Assembly: GCF_000949135.2 (NCBI RefSeq)
Contig: NZ_JTAN02000013.1
Span: 124,001-188,000 of the forward strand
Direction: 5' to 3'
Length of the DNA: 64,000 bases
Origin: Burkholderia sp. USMB20
GTDB lineage: Bacteria > Pseudomonadota > Gammaproteobacteria > Burkholderiales > Burkholderiaceae
Shown here: piece by piece, positions 19,056-31,325 of the stretch
How positions within the stretch are numbered: the stretch's first letter is position 1
Layout of the letters: the number at the start of each line of letters is the position of its first letter
Made by a program: the position numbers and the translations under genes
Notes under the pieces: generated by a model
Databases searched by the model: none
Told to the model about the DNA's origin: nothing
Seen by the model: the letters and a program-made list of their open reading frames with translations, nothing else

Positions 19056-19844
19056 ATGTGGATCGATACGCATTGCCATCTCGATGCCGCCGAATTCGAC
19101 GCCGACCGCGACGCGGTCACGCAGGCGGCGCGTGCGGCCGGCGTGTCGCGCATCGTGATCCCGAGCATCGGGCGCGACAATTTCACGACCGTGCGCGAAC
19201 TGGCGCAGCGCACGCCGGGCGCGGTCTATGCGCTCGGCATCCACCCGATGTATACGCCGCACGCACGCGACGAGGATCTCGACCGGCTGCGCATGGAGAT
19301 CGAGGCGAGCCTCGACGATCCGCGCTTCGTCGCGATCGGCGAGATCGGTCTCGACTACTTCGTGCCCGGGCTCGACGAAGCGCGGCAGCAATTCTTCTAT
19401 CAGGGGCAGCTCAAGCTCGCGCGCGAATTCGACCTGCCGGTGCTGTGCCACGTGCGCAAGTCGCAGGACCGCGTGCTCGCCGGGCTGCGCCGCTTCGGCG
19501 TGCGGCGCGGCATCGCGCATGCGTTCAACGGCAGTTTCCAGCAGGCCGACGCGTATCTCGCACAGGGGCTGCATCTCGGGTTCGGCGGCAACGTGACGTT
19601 CGGACGCGCGTTGCAGATCCGCCGGCTCGCCGCGCAGTTGCCGCTCGACGCGATCGTCGTCGAGACCGACGCGCCCGACATCGCGCCCGAATGGGCGTAC
19701 AAGTCCCGCAACGCGCCCGACCAGGTGCCGCGCATCGGTGCCGTGCTCGCCGAGCTGCGCGGGATCGACGCGCACGCGCTGTCCCTATCCACAACGGCTA
19801 ACGCGCTCGCCGCGCTGCCGCGACTCGCCCTTTCGTCCGCATAA
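19056..19844 (+). CDS. TatD-family metal-dependent deoxyribonuclease
   Basis: A 262-residue TIM-barrel hydrolase. The first metal motif is HCHLD (residues 6-10). Further ligands are the Glu of IGEIGLDYF, the His of VLCHVRKS, the His of GIAHAFNGS and the Asp of VVETDAPD. TatD proteins degrade DNA 3'-5' and are linked to DNA repair; the YcfH/YjjV subgroups are less studied. It is in the lolCD-comEC run, 64 bp after lolD. Confidence 0.9.
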   Translation: MWIDTHCHLDAAEFDADRDAVTQAARAAGVSRIVIPSIGRDNFTTVRELAQRTPGAVYALGIHPMYTPHARDEDLDRLRMEIEASLDDPRFVAIGEIGLDYFVPGLDEARQQFFYQGQLKLAREFDLPVLCHVRKSQDRVLAGLRRFGVRRGIAHAFNGSFQQADAYLAQGLHLGFGGNVTFGRALQIRRLAAQLPLDAIVVETDAPDIAPEWAYKSRNAPDQVPRIGAVLAELRGIDAHALSLSTTANALAALPRLALSSA

Positions 19845-19901
19845 TCGTTGCCGGAAGGCGCCGTGTCGACAGCGGCGGCGCCAGGTCGACGAGGAGGCGC
19901 G

Positions 19902-22409
19902 ATGCGCGTGTGGTGGATCGCGTTCGCGCTCGGCGTCGTCGTGCTGCAGCGGCAGGCGGCGTTGCCGGGCGCGGGCGGCTGGGTAGGCGGGGCGGTCGTG
20001 CTGGCCGGTTGCGGCGCGCTGCTCGCATGGTGTGCGCGGCGCCGTCGAACCCGCGCGATCGTCGCGCTCCGGTGGGTGCTGTGCGCATGCGCGGCCGGCG
20101 CGATCGGATTCGGCTATGCGGCCGCGCGCGCCGAATGGCGGCTGCGTGACAGCCTGCCCGTCGAGCGGGAAGGGCGCGACATCGTCGTCACGGGCGTGAT
20201 CCGCGGGTTGCCGGCGATCGACGACACCGGTGCGCGACTCGTGTTCGCGGTCGAGTCGAACGATGCGGGGCTCGCCCGTTTTCCCCCTCTGATCCGGTTG
20301 TCCTGGCGCGTGTACGGCGCGCGCGCCGCACGCGACGCGATCCCCGATCTGCGCGCCGCGCAGCGCTGGCGCCTCGTCGTGCGCCTGAAGCGTCCGCATG
20401 CCGAGGCGAATCCCGGCGTGCGCGACAGCGAGGCGGCCTGGCTTGCCGCGGGCATTCGCGCGATCGGCTATGTGGTCGCGCCCGAGCGGGCGGAACTGCT
20501 CGACGCGCGTGCATCGGGATGGCGCGCGTCGATCGATCGGCGGCGCGACGCGCTGCGTGCCGGTATCGGCGATGCGCTCGGCAGCGGCGCGCGCCATCGC
20601 GGCATCGTGACCGCGCTCGCGGTCGGCGATCAATCCGGCATCGGCGACGACGCGTGGCGCGTGCTGCGCAATACGGGCACGAGTCATCTGGTCGCGATCT
20701 CCGGGCTGCACGTCGGGCTCGTCGGCGCGATCGCCGGCGGGATCGCATCGATCGTCTGGCGGCGTCTGCGCTGGCGGGGACGTGCGGCGGCGCTGATGAT
20801 TCCCGCGCCTTACGTGGCTGCCGTTGCCGCGCTGACGGCCGCCGCCGGCTACGCGGCGCTCGCCGGCTTCAACGTGCCGGCGCAGCGCGCATGGTGGATG
20901 ATCGCGGCCGGTGCGGCCGCCTATCTGGCCGGACGCAGCGTGCCGACGTCCGCGATGCTGTGCGCGGCGCTCGGCGGCGTGCTGCTCGCCGATCCGTGGG
21001 CCGTGCTGTCCGCCGGTTTCTGGCTGTCGTTCGGCGCGGTCGCGGTAATCCTGATGGCGGTCGCGGGCTGGCGCGCGGTGCGCGAATTCGACGGGGGCGA
21101 CCGGCGCGACAGCGGCGACGGTGCGGGGGATGGCACCGCCGCGGTCGACCGCTGGAGGTGGCTGCGAGCAGGGTGCGCGCGTGCCGGGCGCCGAATCGCG
21201 GAGGCCACGCGCGTGCAGTACGCGGTGACGATCGGGCTCGCGCCGCTGACGGCCGCGTGGTTCGCGCAGATCTCGGTATCGGGGCCGTTCGGCAATGCAT
21301 TTGCGATCCCGTGGGTCAGCGCCGTCGTGACGCCGATCGTGCTCGCCGGTATCGGATTGCCCGCGCCGTTGGACGGCTATGCGTTCCGGCTCGCGCATGC
21401 GGCGCTCGAACCGATGATGGCGCTGCTGGGGCATCTCGCCGACTGGCCGGCCGGCGTATTCTGGCTGCGCATGCCCGACTGGCCGGTGTTGATGCTGGCG
21501 TGCATCGGCGTCGCATGGGTGTTGATGCCGCGCGGCTGGCCGCTGCGCTGGGCCGCGCCGATCACGTGGCTGCCGCTCGTCGTCCCCGCATCCGATGCGC
21601 CGCCGCCGGGCGGTTTTCGCCTGACCGTGCTCGACGTCGGGCAGGGCGCGTCGGTGCTGGTCGAGACCGCGCGCCGGACCTTGCTGTTCGATGCGGGGCC
21701 GGGGCCGGAGTCGACCCATGCCGGCCAGCGGATCGTTGCGCCGTCGTTGCGCTCGCGCGGAATCCGGACCGTCGATACGCTCGTGCTCAGTCATGCGGAC
21801 GCCGATCATGCGGGCGGCGCGGCGGCCGTCTATGCGGCCGCCGAGGTTCGCCAGCTGGTCGCCGGCATCGCGCCGCGGCACCGGCTGTGGCGCGACGCGC
21901 AGGCGGCCGGCGTGACCGATCGACTGCCTTGCGCGGCCGGGCAGCGGTGGACCTGGGACGGCGTCGTCTTCACGATGCTGTGGCCGCCGCGCGTGGCGGC
22001 TGCCGGCTCGTCGAACGAACAATCGTGCGTGCTGCGCATCGACGCGGGCGACACGTCGGCATTGTTGACGGGCGACATCGAGGCAGGCGCCGAGCGCCAC
22101 CTGGTGGCCGACGCGCGCGACGCGCTGGCCGCGCAGATCCTCGTCGTGCCGCACCATGGCAGCCGCACGTCGTCGGTCGAGCCTTTCCTCGATTCGGTCG
22201 GGCCGCGCGTCGCGGTATTTCCTGTAGGCTATCGCAATCGCTTCGGGCATCCGCACCGGACGGTCCTCGCGCGCTACGAGGCGCGCGGGATTCCGTTGCC
22301 GCGCACCGATCGCGACGGGGCCGTGCGGTTCGACGTCGCGCCGGCGGGCGGCGGTTTTGCATTCGAGCGTTATCGCGATGCGCAGCGACGGTACTGGATG
22401 GATCGGTGA
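19902..22409 (+). CDS. comEC: ComEC/Rec2 DNA uptake channel
   Basis: An 835-residue polytopic membrane protein that carries single-stranded DNA through the inner membrane during natural transformation. It has N-terminal hydrophobic segments, an OB-like DUF4131 region, and the Competence domain (ALAVGDQSGIGDDAWRVLRNTG, HLVAISGLHVGLVG). The C-terminal beta-lactamase-like nuclease domain (VLDVGQGASVLVE, LSHADADHAGG, VPHHGSRTSS) is complete. The ATG at 19902 is preferred because GAGGAGG lies just upstream; an earlier ATG at 19848 lacks a site. The gene looks intact, consistent with competence. Confidence 0.93.
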   Translation: MRVWWIAFALGVVVLQRQAALPGAGGWVGGAVVLAGCGALLAWCARRRRTRAIVALRWVLCACAAGAIGFGYAAARAEWRLRDSLPVEREGRDIVVTGVIRGLPAIDDTGARLVFAVESNDAGLARFPPLIRLSWRVYGARAARDAIPDLRAAQRWRLVVRLKRPHAEANPGVRDSEAAWLAAGIRAIGYVVAPERAELLDARASGWRASIDRRRDALRAGIGDALGSGARHRGIVTALAVGDQSGIGDDAWRVLRNTGTSHLVAISGLHVGLVGAIAGGIASIVWRRLRWRGRAAALMIPAPYVAAVAALTAAAGYAALAGFNVPAQRAWWMIAAGAAAYLAGRSVPTSAMLCAALGGVLLADPWAVLSAGFWLSFGAVAVILMAVAGWRAVREFDGGDRRDSGDGAGDGTAAVDRWRWLRAGCARAGRRIAEATRVQYAVTIGLAPLTAAWFAQISVSGPFGNAFAIPWVSAVVTPIVLAGIGLPAPLDGYAFRLAHAALEPMMALLGHLADWPAGVFWLRMPDWPVLMLACIGVAWVLMPRGWPLRWAAPITWLPLVVPASDAPPPGGFRLTVLDVGQGASVLVETARRTLLFDAGPGPESTHAGQRIVAPSLRSRGIRTVDTLVLSHADADHAGGAAAVYAAAEVRQLVAGIAPRHRLWRDAQAAGVTDRLPCAAGQRWTWDGVVFTMLWPPRVAAAGSSNEQSCVLRIDAGDTSALLTGDIEAGAERHLVADARDALAAQILVVPHHGSRTSSVEPFLDSVGPRVAVFPVGYRNRFGHPHRTVLARYEARGIPLPRTDRDGAVRFDVAPAGGGFAFERYRDAQRRYWMDR

Positions 22410-22473
22410 GTTGGTGTGATGGCGCGCGGCGGGAACGAAGAGGCCGGACACGTGCTGGAGCAGCGGAGCCCGC

Positions 22474-22575
22474 CGACCGCGAAGCATGGGACGGGGGTAG
22501 GTGCTGAAGCGCTAACTCCGATCGACCGCGAAGCATGGGACCGGAGTAAGCGCTAAAGCGCTAACTCCGATCGAC
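22474..22575. repeat. 49-bp tandem repeat, two copies, with hairpin
   Basis: CGACCGCGAAGCATGGGAC occurs at 22474 and 22523, and AAGCGCTAACTCCGATCGAC at 22507 and 22556, both exactly 49 bp apart. The second unit contains the near-perfect inverted arms CGGAGTAAGCGCT and AGCGCTAACTCCG around AA. Each copy has one short frame reading DREAWD just before a stop. It lies between comEC and the hydrolase gene. I believe this motif recurs between genes in Burkholderia genomes, but that is from memory. Confidence 0.85.
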
Positions 22576-22592
22576 AAAGGAGACATTGGCGT

Positions 22593-23438
22593 TTGAAGGA
22601 CATCCTCCACTTCTCGCATGCGAACGGTTTTCCGGCCTCGACGTACCGGACGATCTTCGCCGAGCTGGCAGACGACTATGACCTGCGTTACATCGAGCGC
22701 ATCGGTCACGACCGCCGCTACCCGGTGACGCGCGACTGGCCGCATCTCGTCGAGCAGCTGCTCGACGACATCGGCAGCCGCTACGAGCGCCCGGTCTGGC
22801 TCGTCGGCCATTCGCTCGGCGGCTACCTGTCGCTGATGGCCGCGCTGAAAAAACCGCACTGGGTGCGCGGCGTGGTGATGATCGATTCACCGATCATCGC
22901 GGGATGGCGCGCCGGCGCGCTGCGCGCGAGCCAGTGGGCCGGGCTCGACGAGCGGCTGTCGCCGGCGGCCGCGACGCGCAACCGGCGCACGCGCTGGGCG
23001 AGCCGCGACGAAGCCTGGCGGCACTTTCACGAGAAACCCGCGTTCGCGCGCTGGGACGAGCGGATGCTGTCGGACTACATCGACCACGGCATCCCGCAGG
23101 CGGGCGCCGACGGCGAACGCGCGCTCGCATTCGACCGGCAGGTCGAATACCTGATCTACCGGACGCTGCCGCACACGCTCGGCCCGCGCCTCGCGCACGG
23201 CGCGCCGGTGCCGCTCGGCTTTCTCGCCGGCACGCGCTCGCGCGAGGTGCGGCAGGTCGGGCTCGAGGCGACGCGCCGCGCCGCGCGCGGGCGCATCGAA
23301 TGGATCGAGGGCAGCCACCTGTTCCCGATGGAGCGGCCGATCGAGACGGCCCGCGCATTGCAGCGGATGCTGAATTCGCTGAAAACGGCGGAGGGCGGCG
23401 TGCCGCGAGACAGCGCGGCGCTCGCGAACAGCGCCTGA
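22593..23438 (+). CDS. Alpha/beta hydrolase of unknown substrate
   Basis: A 281-residue alpha/beta hydrolase with TTG start and AAAGGAGA about 9 bases upstream; that site overlaps the end of the 49-bp repeat. The nucleophile elbow is GHSLGG with Ser74, and the likely catalytic His is His242 in GSHLFPME. SHANGFPASTYR at residues 8-19 supplies the oxyanion-hole region. No signal peptide, so cytoplasmic. Esterase-like, with no context clue to the substrate. Confidence 0.82.
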   Translation: MKDILHFSHANGFPASTYRTIFAELADDYDLRYIERIGHDRRYPVTRDWPHLVEQLLDDIGSRYERPVWLVGHSLGGYLSLMAALKKPHWVRGVVMIDSPIIAGWRAGALRASQWAGLDERLSPAAATRNRRTRWASRDEAWRHFHEKPAFARWDERMLSDYIDHGIPQAGADGERALAFDRQVEYLIYRTLPHTLGPRLAHGAPVPLGFLAGTRSREVRQVGLEATRRAARGRIEWIEGSHLFPMERPIETARALQRMLNSLKTAEGGVPRDSAALANSA

Positions 23439-23562
23439 CGCCTTGGTCCGGTGCTCCGCGTCCGGCGTGCGCGGTTGCACCGGCCGGCCGGCCGGTTCGC
23501 CCCGGCGCGCACGGCTGGCGCGGCACAGCGCGAAAGGGCGGGATCATCGCGTCAATTGCTGA

Positions 23563-25266
<1,704 letters not shown>

Positions 25267-25269
25267 AGC

Positions 25270-26124
25270 ATGAAGCTGTGCGATTTCGAGGTCGGTCTCG
25301 ACCAGCCTTTCTTCCTGATCGCGGGTACCTGCGTCGTCGAATCGGAGCAGATGACGATCGACACGGCGGGCCGCCTGAAGGAGATCTGCGAGAAGCTGAA
25401 CGTCCCGTTCATCTACAAGTCGTCCTACGACAAGGCGAATCGCAGCTCGGGCAAGTCGTTTCGCGGCCTCGGAATGGACGAGGGCCTGCGGATCCTCGGC
25501 GAGGTGAAGCGCCAGCTCGGCCTGCCGGTGCTGACCGACGTGCATTCGATCGAGGAGATCGAGCAGGTCGCGTCGGTCGTCGACGTGCTGCAGACGCCCG
25601 CGTTCCTGTGCCGCCAGACCGACTTCATCCACGCGTGCGCACGCTCGGGCAAGCCCGTCAATATCAAGAAGGGCCAGTTCCTCGCGCCGCACGACATGAA
25701 GAACGTGATCGACAAGGCGCGCGACGCGGCGCGTGAAGCCGGGCTGTCGGAAGACCGCTTCATGGCGTGCGAGCGCGGCGTCTCGTTCGGCTACAACAAC
25801 CTTGTGTCGGACATGCGCTCGCTCGCGATCATGCGCGAGACGAACGCGCCGGTCGTGTTCGATGCGACCCACTCGGTGCAGCTGCCGGGCGGGCAGGGCA
25901 CGAGCTCGGGCGGCCAGCGCGAATTCGTGCCGGTGCTCGCGCGTGCTGCCGTCGCGACGGGTGTTGCGGGCCTGTTCATGGAAACGCACCCGAATCCGGC
26001 CGAAGCGAAGTCGGACGGCCCGAACGCGGTGCCGCTGAACCGGATGGGCGCGCTGCTGGAGACCCTCGTCACGCTCGACCAGGCGGTGAAGCGCAATCCG
26101 TTCCTGGAAAACGATTTCAACTAA
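25270..26124 (+). CDS. kdsA: 3-deoxy-D-manno-octulosonate 8-phosphate synthase
   Basis: A 284-residue TIM-barrel enzyme that condenses PEP and arabinose 5-phosphate to Kdo-8-phosphate for lipopolysaccharide inner core. Family landmarks are [23 protein letters not shown] and the late [12 protein letters not shown]. Length matches E. coli KdsA (284). It follows pyrG, which supplies CTP for CMP-Kdo, so the pair serve one pathway. Confidence 0.96.
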   Translation: MKLCDFEVGLDQPFFLIAGTCVVESEQMTIDTAGRLKEICEKLNVPFIYKSSYDKANRSSGKSFRGLGMDEGLRILGEVKRQLGLPVLTDVHSIEEIEQVASVVDVLQTPAFLCRQTDFIHACARSGKPVNIKKGQFLAPHDMKNVIDKARDAAREAGLSEDRFMACERGVSFGYNNLVSDMRSLAIMRETNAPVVFDATHSVQLPGGQGTSSGGQREFVPVLARAAVATGVAGLFMETHPNPAEAKSDGPNAVPLNRMGALLETLVTLDQAVKRNPFLENDFN

Positions 26125-26200
26125 AGATCGAATGAACCATGCGACGGCCTCGCGCGTCAGTAGCGTAAGCAATGTCGGCGCGCATGCCGTCGCAGTTTGA

Positions 26201-27514
<1,314 letters not shown>

Positions 27515-27596
27515 CGCGCTACTATCGGGTTCGTCATCTCGACGCCGCTCTGTGCATGTCGCGCGGAGCGGCGCTTCTTATATCTGCGTCTCTTAC

Positions 27597-28022
27597 ATGC
27601 GGCTTGTCACTGTCGTCCTGATTGCCTTGCTGGCGCTCATTCAGTACCCCCTATGGTGGGGACACGGCGGCTGGTTGCGGGTGCACGAATTGCGCCAGCA
27701 GCTCGGCGATCAGTTGCAGAAGAATGCGGACGAGAAGCTGCGCAATGAACGGATCGCGGGCGAAGTGCAGGATCTGCAGGGCGGTACCGCGGCCATCGAG
27801 GAGCGCGCGCGCTACGAGATGGGCATGGTGAAGGACGGCGAAGTGTTCGTGCAGTTCGTATCGCCGAACGCGCCGGCCAGCCCGCTGAACAACACGCCGT
27901 CGAGCACGTCGACGCGCGGTACCGTGTCCGCGGCACCCGTGCGTGTCGTGCCGAACCCGCAGTCGATCGCGAAACCGTCGCGGCATCACGGCGGCGAGAA
28001 GGGCAAGGCCGCGCATCACTGA
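27597..28022 (+). CDS. ftsB: Cell division protein FtsB
   Basis: A 141-residue bitopic protein of the divisome FtsQLB complex. Residues 1-20 ([20 protein letters not shown]) form the membrane segment, followed by a coiled coil ([23 protein letters not shown]) and the GAAIEERAR-like end ([16 protein letters not shown]). The C-terminal 50 residues are a Ser/Thr/Pro-rich tail not found in the 103-residue E. coli FtsB. It follows eno, as in many proteobacteria. Confidence 0.9.
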   Translation: MRLVTVVLIALLALIQYPLWWGHGGWLRVHELRQQLGDQLQKNADEKLRNERIAGEVQDLQGGTAAIEERARYEMGMVKDGEVFVQFVSPNAPASPLNNTPSSTSTRGTVSAAPVRVVPNPQSIAKPSRHHGGEKGKAAHH

Positions 28023-28043
28023 GCGCGGGAGTCCGAACCATTG

Positions 28044-28072
28044 AAAAAGCGCGGGAAATGCCGCGCTTTTTT
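28044..28072. terminator. Bidirectional intrinsic terminator after ftsB
   Basis: AAAAAGCGCGG and CCGCGCTTTTTT pair around a 6-base loop, with A and T runs on both sides. It ends the pyrG-ftsB operon and can also end the convergent lipoprotein gene. Confidence 0.9.
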
Positions 28073-28116
28073 ATTTCCTGCCAGTCGTCAATCGGGTCGG
28101 TCGACGCGATGTCGCG

Positions 28117-28476
28117 TCACCACCACCAGCCCGGGTAACCGTAGCCATAGCCGATGCCGGTGCCCCACCGGTTGCCCCAGCCGCCGCCGTAATAGCCGCC
28201 GTAGACGGTCACGGGCGGCGGCGAGTAATACGACCACGCGCGCGCGGCGGCCTCGGCTGCCATCGCGTCGTTCTGCTCGCGCAGCACCTGCCGGTCGATC
28301 TCGTCGTAGCGTTTGCGCTCCGCGCTCGACAGGGCGGGCGGCCGGCCGCCCGACGCGCCCGGCTCGGGCAGGCGGCTCAGGATCGTCGACGAAGGCGGCT
28401 GCACCGCGCAGCCGGCGAGGGCCAGCGTGCCGGCTGCGACGCTGGTCAGGACGAGGGTGCGGAACGGGCGATTCAT
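28117..28476 (-). CDS. Small Gly/Tyr-rich lipoprotein
   Basis: A 119-residue protein with a lipoprotein signal sequence whose lipobox is LAGC, Cys22. Acylated attachment in the envelope is expected. The middle has a charged segment (SSAERKRYDEIDRQVLREQN) likely to be helical. The C-terminus is rich in Gly, Tyr and Trp (YGGYYGGGWGNRWGTG) and ends PGWWW. Function unknown. The start at 28476 is preferred over an in-frame ATG 10 codons earlier because the signal sequence then begins MNRPFRT. Confidence 0.8.
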   Translation of the reverse strand: MNRPFRTLVLTSVAAGTLALAGCAVQPPSSTILSRLPEPGASGGRPPALSSAERKRYDEIDRQVLREQNDAMAAEAAARAWSYYSPPPVTVYGGYYGGGWGNRWGTGIGYGYGYPGWWW

Positions 28477-28613
28477 GAGTTTCTCCAGCAGCGCGCCGCA
28501 GTGCAAAGCGGCTTGCGCCGAAGGCGGGACCTGCGGCGCGTGAGCCGTACGGGCGACGCTCGTGCGTCATTATGCGCCCGCGCCCGCATCGCGGGCACGG
28601 ACGCGCGGCGCGT

Positions 28614-29564
28614 TCAGTGACGCTGCTCGGTCGCGGGCGTGATGCCGGTCGCGAGTTCCGGCGCGGCGAACAACTGCGCGACGTCGACGGGATCGAATTC
28701 GTAGCGCTGGTTGCAGAACTCGCAGTGGATCTCGACGTGACCGCGCTCGACGATCACGCTGTCGACTTCGTCGCGGCCGAGCATGCGCAGCATCGCGCCG
28801 ACCTTCTCGCGGGAGCACGAGCACTGGAAACGCGTCCCGGCCGGGTCGAAGTGCTGCACGTTTTCCTGCCAGAACAGCCGGCGGAACACGACTTCCGGTT
28901 CGACCTCGAGCAACTCCTTGGCGGACAGCGTGCCGCCGAGCGTGCAGACGCGCTCCCACGTGTCGGCGTCGGTCTCGGCGTTGCGCGGCACGATGCCGCC
29001 GTCGCCCGGCAGCTTCTGCAGCAGCATGCCGACCGCGCGGTCGCGATCGGCCGCGAGCCACAGCCGCGTGTCGAGCTGCTCCGAGTGGTGCATGTAGTGC
29101 TCGAGCACCTGCGACACCGATTCGAGCGGGCCGTCGACGCCGTTCAGCGGCACGATGCCCTGGTACGGCTGCTGGCCCGGCAGCTTCTCGGCCGGGTCGA
29201 GCGTGATCACGCAGCGGCCGTGACCGCTCGCGTTGACGAGCGACGCGAACTGCATGTCGTCGCCGATCGTCTGCGCCGCGTCGCCGGCGAACTTGGCCGT
29301 GGCGCGCATCGACAGGTCCGAGCCGCACTGGACGACCAGCATCTGGACCGGTCCGTCGCCGAAGATCTGCATGATCAGGGTGCCGTGAAATTTCAGGTTC
29401 GCCGACAGCAGCGCACACGCGGCCATCATCTCGCCGAGCACCGTGCGCACCGGGGCAGGGTAGTCACGGCGGGAAAGCACCTCTTGCCACGTGTTGCGCA
29501 GCGACACGATCTCGCCGCGCACGGGTGCCGAATTGAACATGAATTTCTGTAACTGGTCGCTCAC
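28614..29564 (-). CDS. hslO: Redox-regulated chaperone Hsp33
   Basis: A 316-residue holdase chaperone activated by oxidative unfolding. The C-terminal redox switch has the zinc cysteines FQCSCSREK (CxC) and HCEFCNQRY (CxxC). The start is GTG at 29564 (SDQLQKFMFNSAPVRGEIV follows), preceded by AAGGAAGA. E. coli Hsp33 has 292 residues. It follows the gamma-carbonic-anhydrase gene by 25 bp, so they are probably one transcript. Confidence 0.94.
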   Translation of the reverse strand: MSDQLQKFMFNSAPVRGEIVSLRNTWQEVLSRRDYPAPVRTVLGEMMAACALLSANLKFHGTLIMQIFGDGPVQMLVVQCGSDLSMRATAKFAGDAAQTIGDDMQFASLVNASGHGRCVITLDPAEKLPGQQPYQGIVPLNGVDGPLESVSQVLEHYMHHSEQLDTRLWLAADRDRAVGMLLQKLPGDGGIVPRNAETDADTWERVCTLGGTLSAKELLEVEPEVVFRRLFWQENVQHFDPAGTRFQCSCSREKVGAMLRMLGRDEVDSVIVERGHVEIHCEFCNQRYEFDPVDVAQLFAAPELATGITPATEQRH

Positions 29565-29589
29565 TCTTCTTCCTTGAAATCCGCGCGAA

Positions 29590-30114
29590 TCAGCCGATCC
29601 GCACGAGTTGCTCCTTGAAATGCGCACGCCGCTCGACGTACGTCTTCGCATTGGCGCGCAGCCGCGCGATGTCGTCTGCCGACAGCTCGCGCACGACTTT
29701 CGCCGGGGCGCCGAGAATCAGCGAATTGTCCGGGAACGTCTTGCCTTCCGTCACGACCGCGCCGGCACCGACCAGACAGTTGCGGCCGATCACCGCTCCA
29801 TTCAAGACCACCGCCTGAATCCCGACCAGCGAACCCTCGCCGATCGTGCACCCGTGCAGCATCGCCTGGTGCCCGATCGTCACGTTTTCGGCAATCGTCA
29901 GCGGAAAGCCCGGGTCCGTATGCAGGACCGCGCCTTCCTGGACATTGCTGCCGGTGCCGACCGTGATCGTCTCGTTGTCGCCGCGAATCGTCGCGCCGAA
30001 CCAGACGCTCGCGTTTTCCTCCAGCACGACCTTGCCGATGATGGCCGCCGTATCGGCGACGAATACGCTTTCGTGGATCGTCGGGGCCGTCTCGCCCAGT
30101 TTGTAGATCGTCAC
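29590..30114 (-). CDS. Gamma-carbonic-anhydrase-family protein (YrdA type)
   Basis: A 174-residue left-handed beta-helix protein built from hexapeptide repeats (IIGKVVLEENASVWFGATI onward). The three metal histidines are visible in AVLHTDPG and IGHQAMLHG. The GTG start at 30114 has CAGGAGA upstream; the frame is open to 30192 without a good site. Some members are active carbonic anhydrases, others (YrdA, PaaY, CaiE) act on or bind other substrates, so the activity is not settled. Confidence 0.88.
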   Translation of the reverse strand: MTIYKLGETAPTIHESVFVADTAAIIGKVVLEENASVWFGATIRGDNETITVGTGSNVQEGAVLHTDPGFPLTIAENVTIGHQAMLHGCTIGEGSLVGIQAVVLNGAVIGRNCLVGAGAVVTEGKTFPDNSLILGAPAKVVRELSADDIARLRANAKTYVERRAHFKEQLVRIG

Positions 30115-30259
30115 GGAGTCTCCTGGTCTCTTCGATGATGGGCGCCGGTAGAATGGCGCGTCTGGCGTGCCGGGCGCGTTGCGTGACGGCACAAACGCTT
30201 ATTGTAAACCGTCGCGTGCGTGCGCTCCCGCGATGCGCGCGAATGGTGCCCCCGTTTTG

Positions 30260-31117
30260 ATGACGCATGCAGCCTTTTTCCCTTACCGCGGCGCCGCCGT
30301 TGCGTGCGCCGCGCCGCCACTCGACGCGCTGCGGATCGCCGAGCCGGCCGCGAAGGCGCGCAGGTCCGTGCGCTGTATGACGCGCTGCTCGCCGGACAGG
30401 CCGCGATCGCGCCGGCGCTCGGCCTGACGAGCCGGCGACCTGCCCGGCCGTCCGGCGCGCCCGCCGCTCGTCGAGCCGCGCCAGCTCGAGCGCCGCAGCA
30501 TGCGCTCGCCCGCGGGGCGCGCGGTGTTGCTGCACGCGCTCGCGCATATCGAATTCAACGCGATCAACCTCGCGCTCGACGCCGTGTGGCGCTTCGCCGG
30601 CATGCCCGACGCGTTCTACGCGGACTGGCTGAAGGTCGCGGCCGAGGAGGCCTATCACTTCACGCTGCTGTCCGACCGGCTGGCCGGGTTCGGGCATGCG
30701 TACGGCGATTTCCCCGCGCACAACGGGCTGTGGGAGATGTGCGAGCGGACCAAGGCCGATGTGCTCGCGCGGATGGCGCTCGTGCCGCGCACCCTCGAGG
30801 CGCGCGGGCTCGACGCGTCGCCGCCGATCCGTGCGCGGCTCATGCAGGCGGGCGACGACGCGTCCGCGGCGATCCTCGACGTGATCCTGCGCGACGAGAT
30901 CGGCCATGTCGCGATCGGGAACCGCTGGTTCCGGCACTTGTGCGACGCCGCCGGCCGCGATCCGGTTCCCACCTACCGCGAGCTTGCCGAGCGGTACCAT
31001 GCGCCGCGGCTGCGCGGCCCGTTCAATTTCGACGCGCGCCGCACCGCGGGATTCGAGCAGGCGGAGCTGGACGAACTCGCCGCGCAGGACATGCCGGACG
31101 GCCCGGCGGCGGGTTAG
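30260..31117 (+). pseudogene. DUF455 ferritin-like protein, disrupted by frameshifts
   Basis: The C-terminal 205 residues from 30500 are intact and typical of the DUF455 ferritin-like family: helices with Glu and His ligands (HALAHIEFNAINLALD, AAEEAYHFTLLSDRL, LRDEIGHVAIGN). The expected N-terminus starts at 30260 (MTHAAFFPYRGAAV) in the same frame. In between, a segment reading AQVRALYDALLAGQAAIAPALGL lies in another frame (about 30355-30430), and the main frame hits TGA at 30425. Loss of one base near 30357 and two near 30430 would explain it. It is either a decayed gene or local sequence error. Only the 30500-31117 part could be translated as it stands. Confidence 0.75.
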
Positions 31118-31289
31118 GGCGAGCGGGCGCCGCCGGCTCCGGACGGGCGGGCGAACGCTGCCGCCGGCTGGCCACACGGGCCGCTCGGCGGCATTTCCGT
31201 GGCAGCCGATGCGCCGGACACGTACCGTCGGCTCACCGTCGCTAGAGCGCAGCCTCGACTGCCGGGCGCCGGAACGGAAGTGTCATCGC

Positions 31290-31295
31290 TATAAT
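31290..31295 (+). promoter_or_regulatory. Likely -10 element of the hydrolase gene
   Basis: A perfect TATAAT 30 bp before the ATG at 31326, without a clear -35. Confidence 0.45.
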
Positions 31296-31325
31296 CGAAC
31301 GACCATTCTTTTTTTGGCGGCTGCA

